Of a stretch of DNA of 13,705 nt, positions 6,303-13,705 are shown piece by piece. Where the stretch lies: positions 1 to 13,705 of the forward strand of contig CAMWNQ010000029.1 of assembly GCA_947175655.1 (NCBI GenBank), written 5' to 3'. Origin of the DNA: an uncultured Clostridia bacterium. Its GTDB lineage: Bacteria; Bacillota; Clostridia; Oscillospirales; Ruminococcaceae. Positions within the stretch are counted from its first letter, which is position 1. Each line of letters starts with the position of its first letter. The notes under the pieces are model-generated. The model was not told where the DNA came from and searched no databases. It saw only the letters and a list, made by a program, of their open reading frames with translations. The translations under genes and the position numbers were made by a program.

Positions 6303-8930
6303 ATGGCAAATAAGTATTGTTACCTTTTCTCTGAAGGTAATGCTAGCATGAGAGAACTTCTCGGCGGAAAGGGTGCTAACCTTGCTGAGATGACTAACAT
6401 CGGTCTTCCTGTTCCTCAGGGTTTCACTATCACTACAGAGGCTTGTACTCAGTATTATGAGGACAACGGTATCAGTGATGAAATTCAGGCTGAAATCAAC
6501 GAATACATCGTTAAAATGGAAGAAATTACAGGTAAGAAGTTTGGAGATAAGGAAAATCCTCTCCTCGTTTCTGTACGTTCTGGTGCAAGAGCATCTATGC
6601 CTGGTATGATGGATACTATTCTCAACCTTGGTCTTAATGAAGATGTTGTTGAAACAATCGCTGAAAAGTCAAACAATCCTCGTTGGGCTTGGGACTGCTA
6701 CAGAAGATTTATTCAGATGTACTCAGATGTTGTTATGGAAGTTGGCAAAAAGTACTTTGAAGAACTCATCGACAAGATGAAGGAAGAAAAGGGCGTTACT
6801 CAGGACGTTGAACTTGATGCTGATGACCTTAAGGAACTTGCTTCACAGTTTAAAGCTGAATATAAGGCTAAAATCGGTACAGATTTCCCAACTGACCCTA
6901 AGGAACAGCTTATGGGTGCTATAAAGGCTGTATTCCGTTCTTGGGATAACCCTAGAGCTAATGTTTACAGACGTGATAATGATATTCCTTTCTCTTGGGG
7001 TACTGCTGTTAACGTACAGTCAATGGCTTTCGGTAATATGGGTGATGATTGCGGTACAGGTGTTGCCTTCACACGTGACCCTGCTACAGGTGAAAAGAAG
7101 CTCATGGGTGAATTCCTTACAAATGCACAGGGTGAAGACGTTGTTGCTGGTGTTCGTACTCCTATGCCTATCGCTCAGATGGCTGAAACTTTCCCAGAAG
7201 CTTTTGCTCAGTTCAAGGAAGTTTGCCAGACACTCGAAAATCACTACCATGACATGCAGGATATGGAATTTACTGTTGAAAATAAGAAGCTCTATATGCT
7301 CCAGACAAGAAACGGTAAGAGAACTGCACAGGCTGCTCTTAAAATTGCTTGTGACCTCGTTGATGAAGGTATGAAGACAGAGCAGGAAGCTGTTGCTATG
7401 ATTGACCCAAGAAATCTTGATACACTTCTCCACCCACAGTTTGATGCTAAGGCTCTCAAGGCTGCAACTCCTATGGGCAAGGGTCTCGGTGCATCTCCTG
7501 GTGCTGCTTGTGGTAAGGTTGTATTTACAGCTGATGATGCTGAAGCTTGGAATGCTAGAGGTGAAAAGGTTGTTCTTGTAAGACTTGAAACATCACCTGA
7601 AGACATTACAGGTATGAAGGCTTCACAGGGTATTCTTACAGTTCGTGGCGGTATGACATCACACGCTGCCGTTGTTGCTCGTGGTATGGGTACTTGCTGT
7701 GTATCAGGTTGTGGTGACATCAAGATGGATGAAGCTAACAAGAAGTTTGAACTCGCTGGAAAGATATTCAATGAAGGCGATTATATCTCAATTGACGGTT
7801 CAACAGGTAATATCTATGATGGTATTATTCCTACTGTTGATGCTACAATTGCAGGTGAATTTGATAGAATTATGAAGTGGGCTGACAAGTACAGAGTTCT
7901 TCAGGTAAGAACAAATGCTGATACTCCTGCTGATGCTAAGAAGGCTCGTGAACTCGGTGCAGAAGGTATCGGTCTTTGCCGTACAGAGCATATGTTCTTT
8001 GATCCTGCAAGAATCGGTGCATTCCGTGAAATGATTTGCTCAGATACAGTTGAAGAAAGAGAAGCTGCTCTCGATAAGATTGAACCAATGCAGCAGGCTG
8101 ACTTTGAAGCTCTTTATGAAGCTCTTGAAGGTTGTCCTGTAACAATCAGATTCCTTGACCCACCTCTTCACGAATTCGTTCCTACTGATGAAGCTGACAT
8201 CAAGGCTCTTGCAGATGCACAGGGTAAGTCAGTTGAAGACATCAAGGCATTTATTTCAGCACTCCACGAATTCAATCCAATGATGGGTCACAGAGGATGC
8301 CGTCTTGCTGTAACATATCCTGAAATAGCTAAGATGCAGACTAAGGCTGTAATCAAGGCTGCTATCAACGTAAAGAAGAATCACCCAGATTGGACAATTG
8401 TTCCTGAAATTATGATTCCTCTCGTTGGCGAAGTTAAGGAACTTAAATTCGTTAAGAAGGTAGTTGTAGAAACTGCTGATGCTGTTATCGCTGAAGCTGG
8501 CGTAGAACTCAAGTATGAAGTAGGTACTATGATTGAAATTCCTAGAGCTTGTCTCACTGCTGAAGAAATCGCTAAGGAAGCTGAATTCTTCTGCTTCGGT
8601 ACAAATGACCTTACACAGATGACATTTGGTTTCTCAAGAGACGACTCTGGTAAGTTCCTCGACGCTTACTATGATAAGAAGATTTTTGAAAATGACCCAT
8701 TCGCTAAGCTCGACCAGACTGGCGTTGGTAAGCTTATGGAAATGGCTGTTAAGGACGGTAAGGCTGTTCGTCCTGAAATGCACGTTGGTATATGCGGCGA
8801 ACACGGTGGTGACCCAACATCTGTTGAATTCTGTCACAAGCTCGGACTCACATATGTTTCTTGCTCACCATTCAGAGTTCCAATCGCAAGACTTGCTGCT
8901 GCACAAGCTGCAATCAACGACGCTAAGTAA
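6303..8930 (+). CDS. ppdK: pyruvate, phosphate dikinase
   Basis: PPDK interconverts pyruvate + ATP + Pi and PEP + AMP + PPi in the cytosol. In many anaerobes it works in PPi-linked glycolysis as well as gluconeogenesis. The 875 residues match the length of the well-studied Clostridium symbiosum enzyme. The N-terminal ATP-grasp nucleotide-binding part begins with LFSEGNASMRELLGGKGANLAEM and contains SVRSGARASMPGMMDTILNLG. The central phosphohistidine domain has GGMTSHAAVVARGMG with catalytic His454 and the neighbouring Thr452, which is the target of regulatory phosphorylation in some homologues. The C-terminal TIM-barrel shows GIGLCRTEHMF, MGHRGCRL, FGTNDLTQMTFGFSRDD and ICGEHGGDP with the acid/base Cys831. 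No key residue is missing. Compared with its neighbours it uses more C-ending and AAG codons, as expected for a highly expressed gene. It has its own promoter, leader and terminator. Confidence 0.98.
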   Translation: MANKYCYLFSEGNASMRELLGGKGANLAEMTNIGLPVPQGFTITTEACTQYYEDNGISDEIQAEINEYIVKMEEITGKKFGDKENPLLVSVRSGARASMPGMMDTILNLGLNEDVVETIAEKSNNPRWAWDCYRRFIQMYSDVVMEVGKKYFEELIDKMKEEKGVTQDVELDADDLKELASQFKAEYKAKIGTDFPTDPKEQLMGAIKAVFRSWDNPRANVYRRDNDIPFSWGTAVNVQSMAFGNMGDDCGTGVAFTRDPATGEKKLMGEFLTNAQGEDVVAGVRTPMPIAQMAETFPEAFAQFKEVCQTLENHYHDMQDMEFTVENKKLYMLQTRNGKRTAQAALKIACDLVDEGMKTEQEAVAMIDPRNLDTLLHPQFDAKALKAATPMGKGLGASPGAACGKVVFTADDAEAWNARGEKVVLVRLETSPEDITGMKASQGILTVRGGMTSHAAVVARGMGTCCVSGCGDIKMDEANKKFELAGKIFNEGDYISIDGSTGNIYDGIIPTVDATIAGEFDRIMKWADKYRVLQVRTNADTPADAKKARELGAEGIGLCRTEHMFFDPARIGAFREMICSDTVEEREAALDKIEPMQQADFEALYEALEGCPVTIRFLDPPLHEFVPTDEADIKALADAQGKSVEDIKAFISALHEFNPMMGHRGCRLAVTYPEIAKMQTKAVIKAAINVKKNHPDWTIVPEIMIPLVGEVKELKFVKKVVVETADAVIAEAGVELKYEVGTMIEIPRACLTAEEIAKEAEFFCFGTNDLTQMTFGFSRDDSGKFLDAYYDKKIFENDPFAKLDQTGVGKLMEMAVKDGKAVRPEMHVGICGEHGGDPTSVEFCHKLGLTYVSCSPFRVPIARLAAAQAAINDAK

Positions 8931-8973
8931 TTAGAAAATAAATTTATAAAAAATATGAATATGTAATATATTC

Positions 8974-9012
8974 ACCCCTGTCCGGAGTTCTTCCGGTCAG
9001 GGGTATTTTTTT
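8974..9012 (+). terminator. strong intrinsic terminator of ppdK
   Basis: ACCCCTG (8974-8980) pairs with CAGGGGT (8998-9004). After one T:T mismatch, CCGGA (8982-8986) pairs with TCCGG (8992-8996) around a GTTCT loop. A run of seven T residues follows at 9006-9012. It is 43 bp after the ppdK stop and also separates ppdK from the convergent spoVAC; in that direction no direct U-run follows. Confidence 0.95.
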
Positions 9013-9019
9013 GTATATA

Positions 9020-9460
9020 TTATAAAGTGATAAAATAATATATAAGACCATATATAACTGATGCACAACAGCCATATAATATAACAGGACCGGCAATGCT
9101 GAAAATTTTAGAACCTACTCCTAGTATAAAGCCTTCGGATTTTGCTTCAATTGCTGATGATGCAATAGCATTTGAAAAACCGGTTATAGGTACAAGAGTA
9201 CCAGCACCAGCGTGCTTTGCGATTTTATGATATTTTCCGAATCCTGTTAAAATTGTGCTTAATCCGACAAGTATAACAGAAGTCCAGGCAGATGCAACAT
9301 TTTTTTCAAAATCGAAATACATAAATATTTCCATTATTATCTGACCTAATGCACATATAGTTCCACCTACAAGAAATGCAACAGATGCATCAACTTTTAT
9401 ATTTGACTTCGGAGAAGCATTTTTACACATATCACTATAAAGTTCAGGTGTTATATTCAT
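9020..9460 (-). CDS. spoVAC: stage V sporulation protein AC
   Basis: SpoVAC is an inner-membrane protein of the forespore that acts with other SpoVA proteins in moving dipicolinic acid during sporulation and germination. The Bacillus homologue behaves as a mechanosensitive channel. The 146-residue length is typical. It shows the family pattern: short polar N-terminus, VAFLVGGTICALGQ (28-40), SVILVGLSTILTGFGKYHKIAKHAGAGTLVPITGFSNAI (61-99), then EGFILGVGSKIFSIAGPVILYG (109-130) and a hydrophobic tail. GGAG lies 7 nt before the ATG. Normally spoVAC is followed by spoVAD and spoVAE. Here the next sequence downstream is the ppdK terminator, and the upstream neighbour is a carboxypeptidase gene with its own terminator, so the gene stands alone. 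No convincing forespore sigma promoter was seen; a poor TTGAAA/AATAAT pair exists upstream. Confidence 0.93.
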   Translation of the reverse strand: MNITPELYSDMCKNASPKSNIKVDASVAFLVGGTICALGQIIMEIFMYFDFEKNVASAWTSVILVGLSTILTGFGKYHKIAKHAGAGTLVPITGFSNAIASSAIEAKSEGFILGVGSKIFSIAGPVILYGCCASVIYGLIYYFITL

Positions 9461-9558
9461 AAGATTACTCCTTTATATTAACTATTATTAATTAATATTA
9501 ATATTTTTTTCAATATCATTGAAATTTATTCTTTTTTATTTTTTTAGGGTAAATTTGC

Positions 9559-9587
9559 AAAAAAAGAGCAGTTATAAAACTGCTCTT
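9559..9587 (-). terminator. intrinsic terminator of carboxypeptidase gene
   Basis: On the minus strand AAGAGCAGTT (9578-9587) pairs perfectly over 10 bp with AACTGCTCTT (9564-9573) around a 4-nt loop. It is followed by a run of T residues extending to 9559. It lies 16 bp after the carboxypeptidase stop and isolates spoVAC from it. Confidence 0.92.
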
Positions 9588-9603
9588 AAAATTTATTATT
9601 TCA

Positions 9604-10773
9604 TTAATCCTGATATACAGAATCTATTCCGAGGAATTCCTCAAGTGTGAGACCACTGTTATATACTTCTGTAGCTTTATCAACACCAAGGTATCTTATA
9701 TGCCAAGGTTCGTATTTATATCCTGTAATACTTTCCTTGCCCTTTGGATATCGGATTATAAATCCATATTCGTGAGCGTGATTTTCAAGCCATACTGCCT
9801 CAGGAGTTCCAGCGAATGAATCATCAATAGAATTTACATCAATAGCTAAGCCTGTCTGATGTTCTGAATGACCTGCACGTGCAGAGAATGTATCAGCTGA
9901 TGCCTGACCATATGAATCTACATAGTTATTATAAATTCTGTTTTGTGTGTCATATGAACGGTATCCAGATGCAAGCCATATATCAAGACCTTCATTTGCA
10001 GCAGCTTGAGCAAGTACATTAAACTGTGTTTCTGTTTCTGAATCAAGACCGGGGTCATAATCTTCAGGAAGACCATAAGTCTTATTAGCGATTAAAATGC
10101 CTTGAACATAAGTAAGACCATCATTGTTATTTACAGGAGTAATTGTTGTTGTAGATGTCTGATTTAAATTTTCCTGATTCTGTGCAGAAGTAGCAGGTTC
10201 AGAAGTCTGTGATGAAGGAATCATTCCATTTTCATCTTTAACGCTTACTTTTATTTCGGCATATACCATCGGATTATCAACAGAAGTAACAGTTATATAA
10301 CATACTCCGGCTTTTACTGCTGTTATATTTCCGAGCCAGTCAACAGTTGCAATTGATTCGTCTGAGGATTCCCATTTTTCCGTTAAATCAGCAGTATCAG
10401 GAAGCATTGTTACATATGGCATAGTAGTTTCTCCCATTTCTAGTTCACATGAATAGAAAGTAAGCTCTATAGATTGTACTTTATCACTTCCATCAGGATT
10501 TGTCGCTGAAAAATCAGTGGAAACTGTGGGTGCTGAGGTAACTGGTGGATTTGTTGTATTTATTGTTATATCTGGATTGTCATTATTATCCGTTGTGATA
10601 ACATCAGAGTTTGAAGGATTTGTTTTGCCCTTTGGATTGTCGTTTTCTTTTTTGGAGCAGGAAGATATTGCAAGAGCAACAATCATAGCCACTAAAACAA
10701 TCATTATTACAAGAGCTGTAATTCTTCTTCTTTTATAAGTTTGTTGTGAAACTTTCTTTTTTTTACTTGACAT
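9604..10773 (-). CDS. VanY-type D-alanyl-D-alanine carboxypeptidase with Big_2-like domain
   Basis: This predicted 389-residue, membrane-attached zinc peptidase (M15B family) removes the terminal D-Ala from peptidoglycan stem peptides outside the cell. A basic N-terminus (2-17) precedes one hydrophobic segment (18-38). This ends in ISSC, which fits a lipobox, so it is either a lipoprotein or a signal anchor. A Thr/Asn/Pro-rich linker leads to a Big_2-like domain (about 98-178; WESSDESIATVDWLGNITAVKAG). A second linker precedes the catalytic domain (about 220-385): SGYRSYDTQNRIY, then GHSEHQTGLAIDV with Zn ligands His305 and Asp312, YGFIIRYPKGK and EPWHIRYLG with Glu355 and Zn ligand His358. 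The start at 10773 is chosen because a promoter predicts transcription from about 10806, which excludes the upstream in-frame ATG at 10875, and AAAGGA (10785-10790) precedes it. It follows the two-component genes in the same direction. Confidence 0.92.
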   Translation of the reverse strand: MSSKKKKVSQQTYKRRRITALVIMIVLVAMIVALAISSCSKKENDNPKGKTNPSNSDVITTDNNDNPDITINTTNPPVTSAPTVSTDFSATNPDGSDKVQSIELTFYSCELEMGETTMPYVTMLPDTADLTEKWESSDESIATVDWLGNITAVKAGVCYITVTSVDNPMVYAEIKVSVKDENGMIPSSQTSEPATSAQNQENLNQTSTTTITPVNNNDGLTYVQGILIANKTYGLPEDYDPGLDSETETQFNVLAQAAANEGLDIWLASGYRSYDTQNRIYNNYVDSYGQASADTFSARAGHSEHQTGLAIDVNSIDDSFAGTPEAVWLENHAHEYGFIIRYPKGKESITGYKYEPWHIRYLGVDKATEVYNSGLTLEEFLGIDSVYQD

Positions 10774-10812
10774 ATAAAAAGCATTCCTTTCGTGTATAAT
10801 TATTCTTAGAAT

Positions 10813-10841
10813 ATTATAACACAAAATATTTTCATTGTCAC
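10813..10841 (-). promoter_or_regulatory. promoter of carboxypeptidase gene
   Basis: On the minus strand GTGACA (10836-10841), exactly 17 bp and a perfect TATAAT (10813-10818) are preceded by TGT, giving an extended -10. The expected start near 10806 gives a leader of about 33 nt to the ATG at 10773. Confidence 0.85.
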
Positions 10842-10927
10842 GTATTTGAAAAGAAAATATAATATTTTTGTACAATATGCCGATTTGGTTTATAAATATT
10901 AATTAGTAATGCATAATAATTATTTTA

Positions 10928-12772
10928 CTACATAATAATTGTAAATTGTATATATTTCCCCTGACAGTTGTCTACATTTAATTTGAACTTATGATAATCA
11001 ATTATTGATTTTGCTATAGCAAGTCCCAGACCATAACCGCCTGTACTTCTTGAACGGGAATCATCACTTCTGTAGAATCTTTCAAATATTTTATATTTTT
11101 CGTCATCACGTATTCCAGAACCAGTATTATAAACAGAAAATATTTTTTTATCACCAGATTTTTTCAATGTTACCTTTATTTTTCCGTTTTCATCTGAATG
11201 TTTTATAGCATTGTCAATAAATATTGCAAAAAGCTGTTTGCATTGACGTTCACTTGCAATAAGCATTATATTTTCATCGACATCAATATCAAATATCTTG
11301 TTTGATTCAAAAGCCTGACATTCAAAGGGAAGTGCAGTATTTATTACCGCCTGACTTAGATTGAATTCAGAAAAAGTCATATCTGCTGAATTATTTTCAA
11401 GTCTTGTGAGATTGAGAAGGTCATTTACAAGAAGACTCATTCTTTCTGCCTGTGTCTGAATATATTTAAGCCATTTATTACTTCCTATTTCTCCGGCTAA
11501 AACATCGGCATTAGTTGAAATGATTGTAAGAGGTGTTTTTAATTCATGACTTGCATCTGATATAAACTGTTTTTGTTTTTCAAAAGCTTTCTGAACTGGT
11601 TCAATGCTTTTTTTGGAGAGAAATATTACTAAAACTGAAAGACATACAAAACTTATTGAACCTATAAGAAGTGTAGTTTTCATAAGTTTATTAAGCATTT
11701 CTATTTCAGAGCTTTTGTCAGTAAATACAAATATTGTTCCGTTGTATTTTTTATCTTTATAAAACTGAAGAGAATTTATCATACCTGTAACAGCACCATC
11801 ATTCAGAATGGAATTTATATAATTCTGTGCAGTTTCATCTTCAATATCTTCATTATTGAATTTGGCAAGAAATTTTCCGGAATTATCTGCCATAAGTACA
11901 AAATAATCAATATAATCTATTTTTTTTGGTGGTATGTCATCAAGATGTTTTCTTTGTTCATCAGGGAAATCTATAAATTCAGGCTGAGAAAGTTCAATGA
12001 TATTGTAATTATTAATAGATACAGGATTGTCAAAACTTAAATTTTCAGTATTATACAGATTATCTCTGTAGTACCTGTCATTGAAATTAAATGGCGGTGA
12101 AAAATTATCAGGATTATCATCAGGAGTATAATCTGGTCTGTCATTATGTGGCCAGTCATCAGGATTATAATCTGGTTTATCTGGTCTGTCCGGAAAATTA
12201 AAATCGTCAGGTCTTTTATGATAATCTGGTTTTTCGTCAGGTTGTTGTTCTGGCAGGGTGTATTCCGGAACAGGAGGTTCATTGTAAACGGAATCCGGAT
12301 TTTCAAAATTTTCAGATTCTATGAAGTCGTCGTGCTGTTCCGGAGATGATTCGGTTTCAGATTTGGATTCAGCTTCAGATTCGGATTCGGAAATAGAATT
12401 ATCTTCTGAAATTTCATTGTTTTTTTCTGTTTCGGAATCTGATTCTGTCGTCTGAACTTCTTCTTTGATATTTTCTGATGATTCTTTTGTTATAATTTCT
12501 GAATGGGATTCATTTTTACTTGTTTCGGCAGGACTTAATGTCCATTTTTCTTCTTTTTTTTCAGGTTTGAAATTATCATCAGGAATAAAAGTAAACATTG
12601 ATGTCTTTTCGTCATATTTAATATTCACAGCTATTTTGCTTAATATAACTTTGGATTGTCTTTGTGCTATCGTCTGCATTATAACGTTTATTGAACCTAG
12701 TACGGCGACAAAGATAGCAAGCATTATTGACATTGTAATGGCTACAAATCTTAACTGTACTTTTTTGAACAT
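10928..12772 (-). CDS. sensor histidine kinase with long acidic extracytoplasmic domain
   Basis: This 614-residue membrane sensor kinase is the partner of the response regulator 34 bp upstream. TM1 spans about 9-33 and TM2 about 366-386, leaving some 330 residues outside the cell. The catalytic part has HisKA with phospho-acceptor His409 in SDASHELKTPL, the N box around Asn521 (FIDNAIKHS), NTGSGI (549-554) and GGYGLGLAIAK (578-588). The first and last third of the outer segment look foldable. The middle is unusual: residues 82-145 are Ser/Glu rich (SESESEAESKSETESS), and 165-230 are Asp/Pro rich with about a dozen PD dipeptides (RPDKPDYNPDDWP). The signal is unknown; metal ions, cationic peptides or wall polymers are possible. 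AAGGAG lies 5 nt before the ATG. No clear terminator follows, so read-through into the carboxypeptidase gene is possible. Confidence 0.93.
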   Translation of the reverse strand: MFKKVQLRFVAITMSIMLAIFVAVLGSINVIMQTIAQRQSKVILSKIAVNIKYDEKTSMFTFIPDDNFKPEKKEEKWTLSPAETSKNESHSEIITKESSENIKEEVQTTESDSETEKNNEISEDNSISESESEAESKSETESSPEQHDDFIESENFENPDSVYNEPPVPEYTLPEQQPDEKPDYHKRPDDFNFPDRPDKPDYNPDDWPHNDRPDYTPDDNPDNFSPPFNFNDRYYRDNLYNTENLSFDNPVSINNYNIIELSQPEFIDFPDEQRKHLDDIPPKKIDYIDYFVLMADNSGKFLAKFNNEDIEDETAQNYINSILNDGAVTGMINSLQFYKDKKYNGTIFVFTDKSSEIEMLNKLMKTTLLIGSISFVCLSVLVIFLSKKSIEPVQKAFEKQKQFISDASHELKTPLTIISTNADVLAGEIGSNKWLKYIQTQAERMSLLVNDLLNLTRLENNSADMTFSEFNLSQAVINTALPFECQAFESNKIFDIDVDENIMLIASERQCKQLFAIFIDNAIKHSDENGKIKVTLKKSGDKKIFSVYNTGSGIRDDEKYKIFERFYRSDDSRSRSTGGYGLGLAIAKSIIDYHKFKLNVDNCQGKYIQFTIIM

Positions 12773-12806
12773 AAAAACTCCTTTTTTGTATTTTTTAAAT
12801 CTATAG

Positions 12807-13484
12807 TTATTTTACTTCTTCAAGTGAATAGCCTATGCCCCTTGCAGTTTTTATCTGAATATCAGAACACATAGTAGAAATTTTTTTCCTTAAAAATGAT
12901 ATGTAGACTTCTATATTATTATATTCAACGTCACTTTCATACCCCCATATTTTTTCTATAATTCTTTCTTTCGGAAGTATCTGACGGGGATTTGATATAA
13001 GAAGTTCCATTATCTGATATTCTTTTAGACTAAGTTTTATATCGTTTTCATTATAAACCAGTGAACAGGAAGTTTTCATAAGTTTGAGATTTTTAAATGT
13101 TATACAGTTATCATCAATGATTTCTCCTTTTCTTCTGGTTGAGGCTCTTATTCTAGCAAGCAACTCACTTGTATTAAAAGGTTTTGTGATATAGTCATCA
13201 GCACCGCCGTCCAGACCAGTTATTTTATCTTCAATTTCGCTTTTTGCCGTAAGCATTATAACAGAACTTTTTATTTTTTGCTGTCTTAAATTTCTCAAAA
13301 CTTCCAGACCATTCATTTTTGGAAGCATTATATCAAGCAGAATACAATCATAAACTCCTGAAAGTGCATAATCAAGACCATCTATGCCATCATAGACAGT
13401 ATCTACAAAATATTTATTTCTTTTAAGGATTTCTGAAAGTGCATCAGCAAGCTGTACTTCATCTTCTACTACCAGAATACGCAT
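12807..13484 (-). CDS. OmpR/PhoB-family response regulator
   Basis: This 225-residue DNA-binding regulator is phosphorylated by the kinase encoded immediately downstream. The receiver domain (1-115) has the acidic pocket Glu7/Asp8, phospho-acceptor Asp51 in CILLDIMLPKMNG, Thr79 in VIMLTAKSE and Lys101 in DDYITKPF. The winged-helix domain (about 128-222) shows LSLKEYQIMELLISNP, then EKIWGYESDVEYNNIEVYISFLRKKI and TARGIGYSLEE. The ATG at 13484 starts the conserved MRILVVEDE and has AAAGGTGG 7 nt upstream. An in-frame ATG at 13541 would add 19 unrelated residues and is rejected. It forms an operon with the kinase gene (34-bp gap). Confidence 0.96.
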   Translation of the reverse strand: MRILVVEDEVQLADALSEILKRNKYFVDTVYDGIDGLDYALSGVYDCILLDIMLPKMNGLEVLRNLRQQKIKSSVIMLTAKSEIEDKITGLDGGADDYITKPFNTSELLARIRASTRRKGEIIDDNCITFKNLKLMKTSCSLVYNENDIKLSLKEYQIMELLISNPRQILPKERIIEKIWGYESDVEYNNIEVYISFLRKKISTMCSDIQIKTARGIGYSLEEVK

Positions 13485-13532
13485 AATATAACCACCTTTA
13501 TTTAATAATGATATAGTTTGATAATAATTTAT

Positions 13533-13538
13533 ATTATA
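13533..13538 (-). promoter_or_regulatory. possible -10 of two-component operon promoter
   Basis: A perfect TATAAT lies about 49 bp before the response-regulator ATG on the minus strand. The -35 region at 16-18 bp spacing does not match consensus, so if real this promoter may need an activator, possibly the regulator itself. Confidence 0.35.
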
Positions 13539-13656
13539 CATTTTTATATTGAAATAATCTTAAAAAATACATAAAATTCAGATATTTAATCAGTACAATT
13601 TCAATGCCTGTTTTTGTGCAGATTGTCAAAAAACAATAATAAACTGTAAATAACTA

Positions 13657-13685
13657 TTGACTAAATTGTGAATATGTGATAACAT
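13657..13685 (+). promoter_or_regulatory. outward promoter at right edge
   Basis: TTGACT (13657-13662), a 17-bp spacer and TAACAT (13680-13685) with TGA before the -10 form a strong sigma-A candidate. It faces out of the window, divergent from the two-component operon. A TATGT/ACATA inverted repeat (13673-13677 / 13682-13686) overlaps the -10 and could be a regulator site. The gene it serves lies outside the window. Confidence 0.65.
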
Positions 13686-13705
13686 ATATATTATATTAAT
13701 ATAAT

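Noticed and set aside
7020..7771. Two overlapping minus-strand frames (137 and 159 codons) within ppdK
   Set aside because: They are shadows caused by the codon bias of ppdK. No ribosome-binding sites or recognisable domains are present, and ppdK is intact.
10774..10875. N-terminal extension of the carboxypeptidase by 34 residues
   Set aside because: A near-consensus promoter lies inside this stretch, so it would not be in the transcript. A ribosome-binding site supports the start at 10773.
12083..12280. Short repeated DNA motifs considered as a CRISPR array
   Set aside because: The repeats are short, diverged and in frame with the D/P-rich coding segment. There are no uniform repeats or spacers.
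9604..13484. Vancomycin-resistance (van) operon
   Set aside because: Only regulator, kinase and VanY-like genes are present. The D-lactate dehydrogenase, ligase and VanX genes that define resistance are absent.

Overview
The window looks like chromosomal DNA of a low-GC, Gram-positive anaerobe, most likely a Clostridia member close to Ruminococcus/Oscillospiraceae. This is inferred from AT-rich intergenic DNA, strong GGAGG ribosome-binding sites, lipoprotein signal peptides, a spoVAC sporulation gene, an anaerobe-type pyruvate, phosphate dikinase of about 875 residues, and an OmpR/HisKA two-component pair. No rRNA, tRNA, CRISPR array, transposase or phage gene is visible. Ten protein genes are supported, and the first is cut by the left edge.

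Left part (1-3630, + strand): an exported or membrane-anchored protein with tandem SH3-like repeats (partial), then an ABC-type solute-binding lipoprotein without permease genes in view, then a second lipoprotein with a long Ser/Glu/Asp linker. The second lipoprotein has its own consensus sigma-A promoter and ends in a GC-rich intrinsic terminator. All three appear to be cell-surface proteins.

Middle (3640-8930): a DEDD-type 3'-5' exonuclease and glmU (UDP-GlcNAc synthesis, cell-wall precursor) lie on the minus strand, separated by an unusual hairpin containing a run of ten C/G pairs. glmU and ppdK are divergent and share a 318-bp intergenic region with one promoter for each. The ppdK leader can form two mutually exclusive hairpins. 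ppdK ends in a strong terminator that separates it from the convergent spoVAC.

Right part (9020-13541, minus strand): transcription runs right to left through an OmpR-family response regulator, a sensor kinase with a very long acidic extracytoplasmic segment, a VanY-type D,D-carboxypeptidase with a Big_2-like domain (own promoter and terminator), and an isolated spoVAC. The regulator-kinase-carboxypeptidase order suggests an envelope-sensing module, but it lacks the genes of a vancomycin-resistance operon. At the right edge a good promoter points out of the window, divergent from the response regulator.

Most of the window is conventional. The parts most worth a second look are the kinase's D/P- and S/E-rich sensor segment, the poly-G hairpin after glmU, the ppdK leader, and the exonuclease with Phe where the catalytic His is expected.
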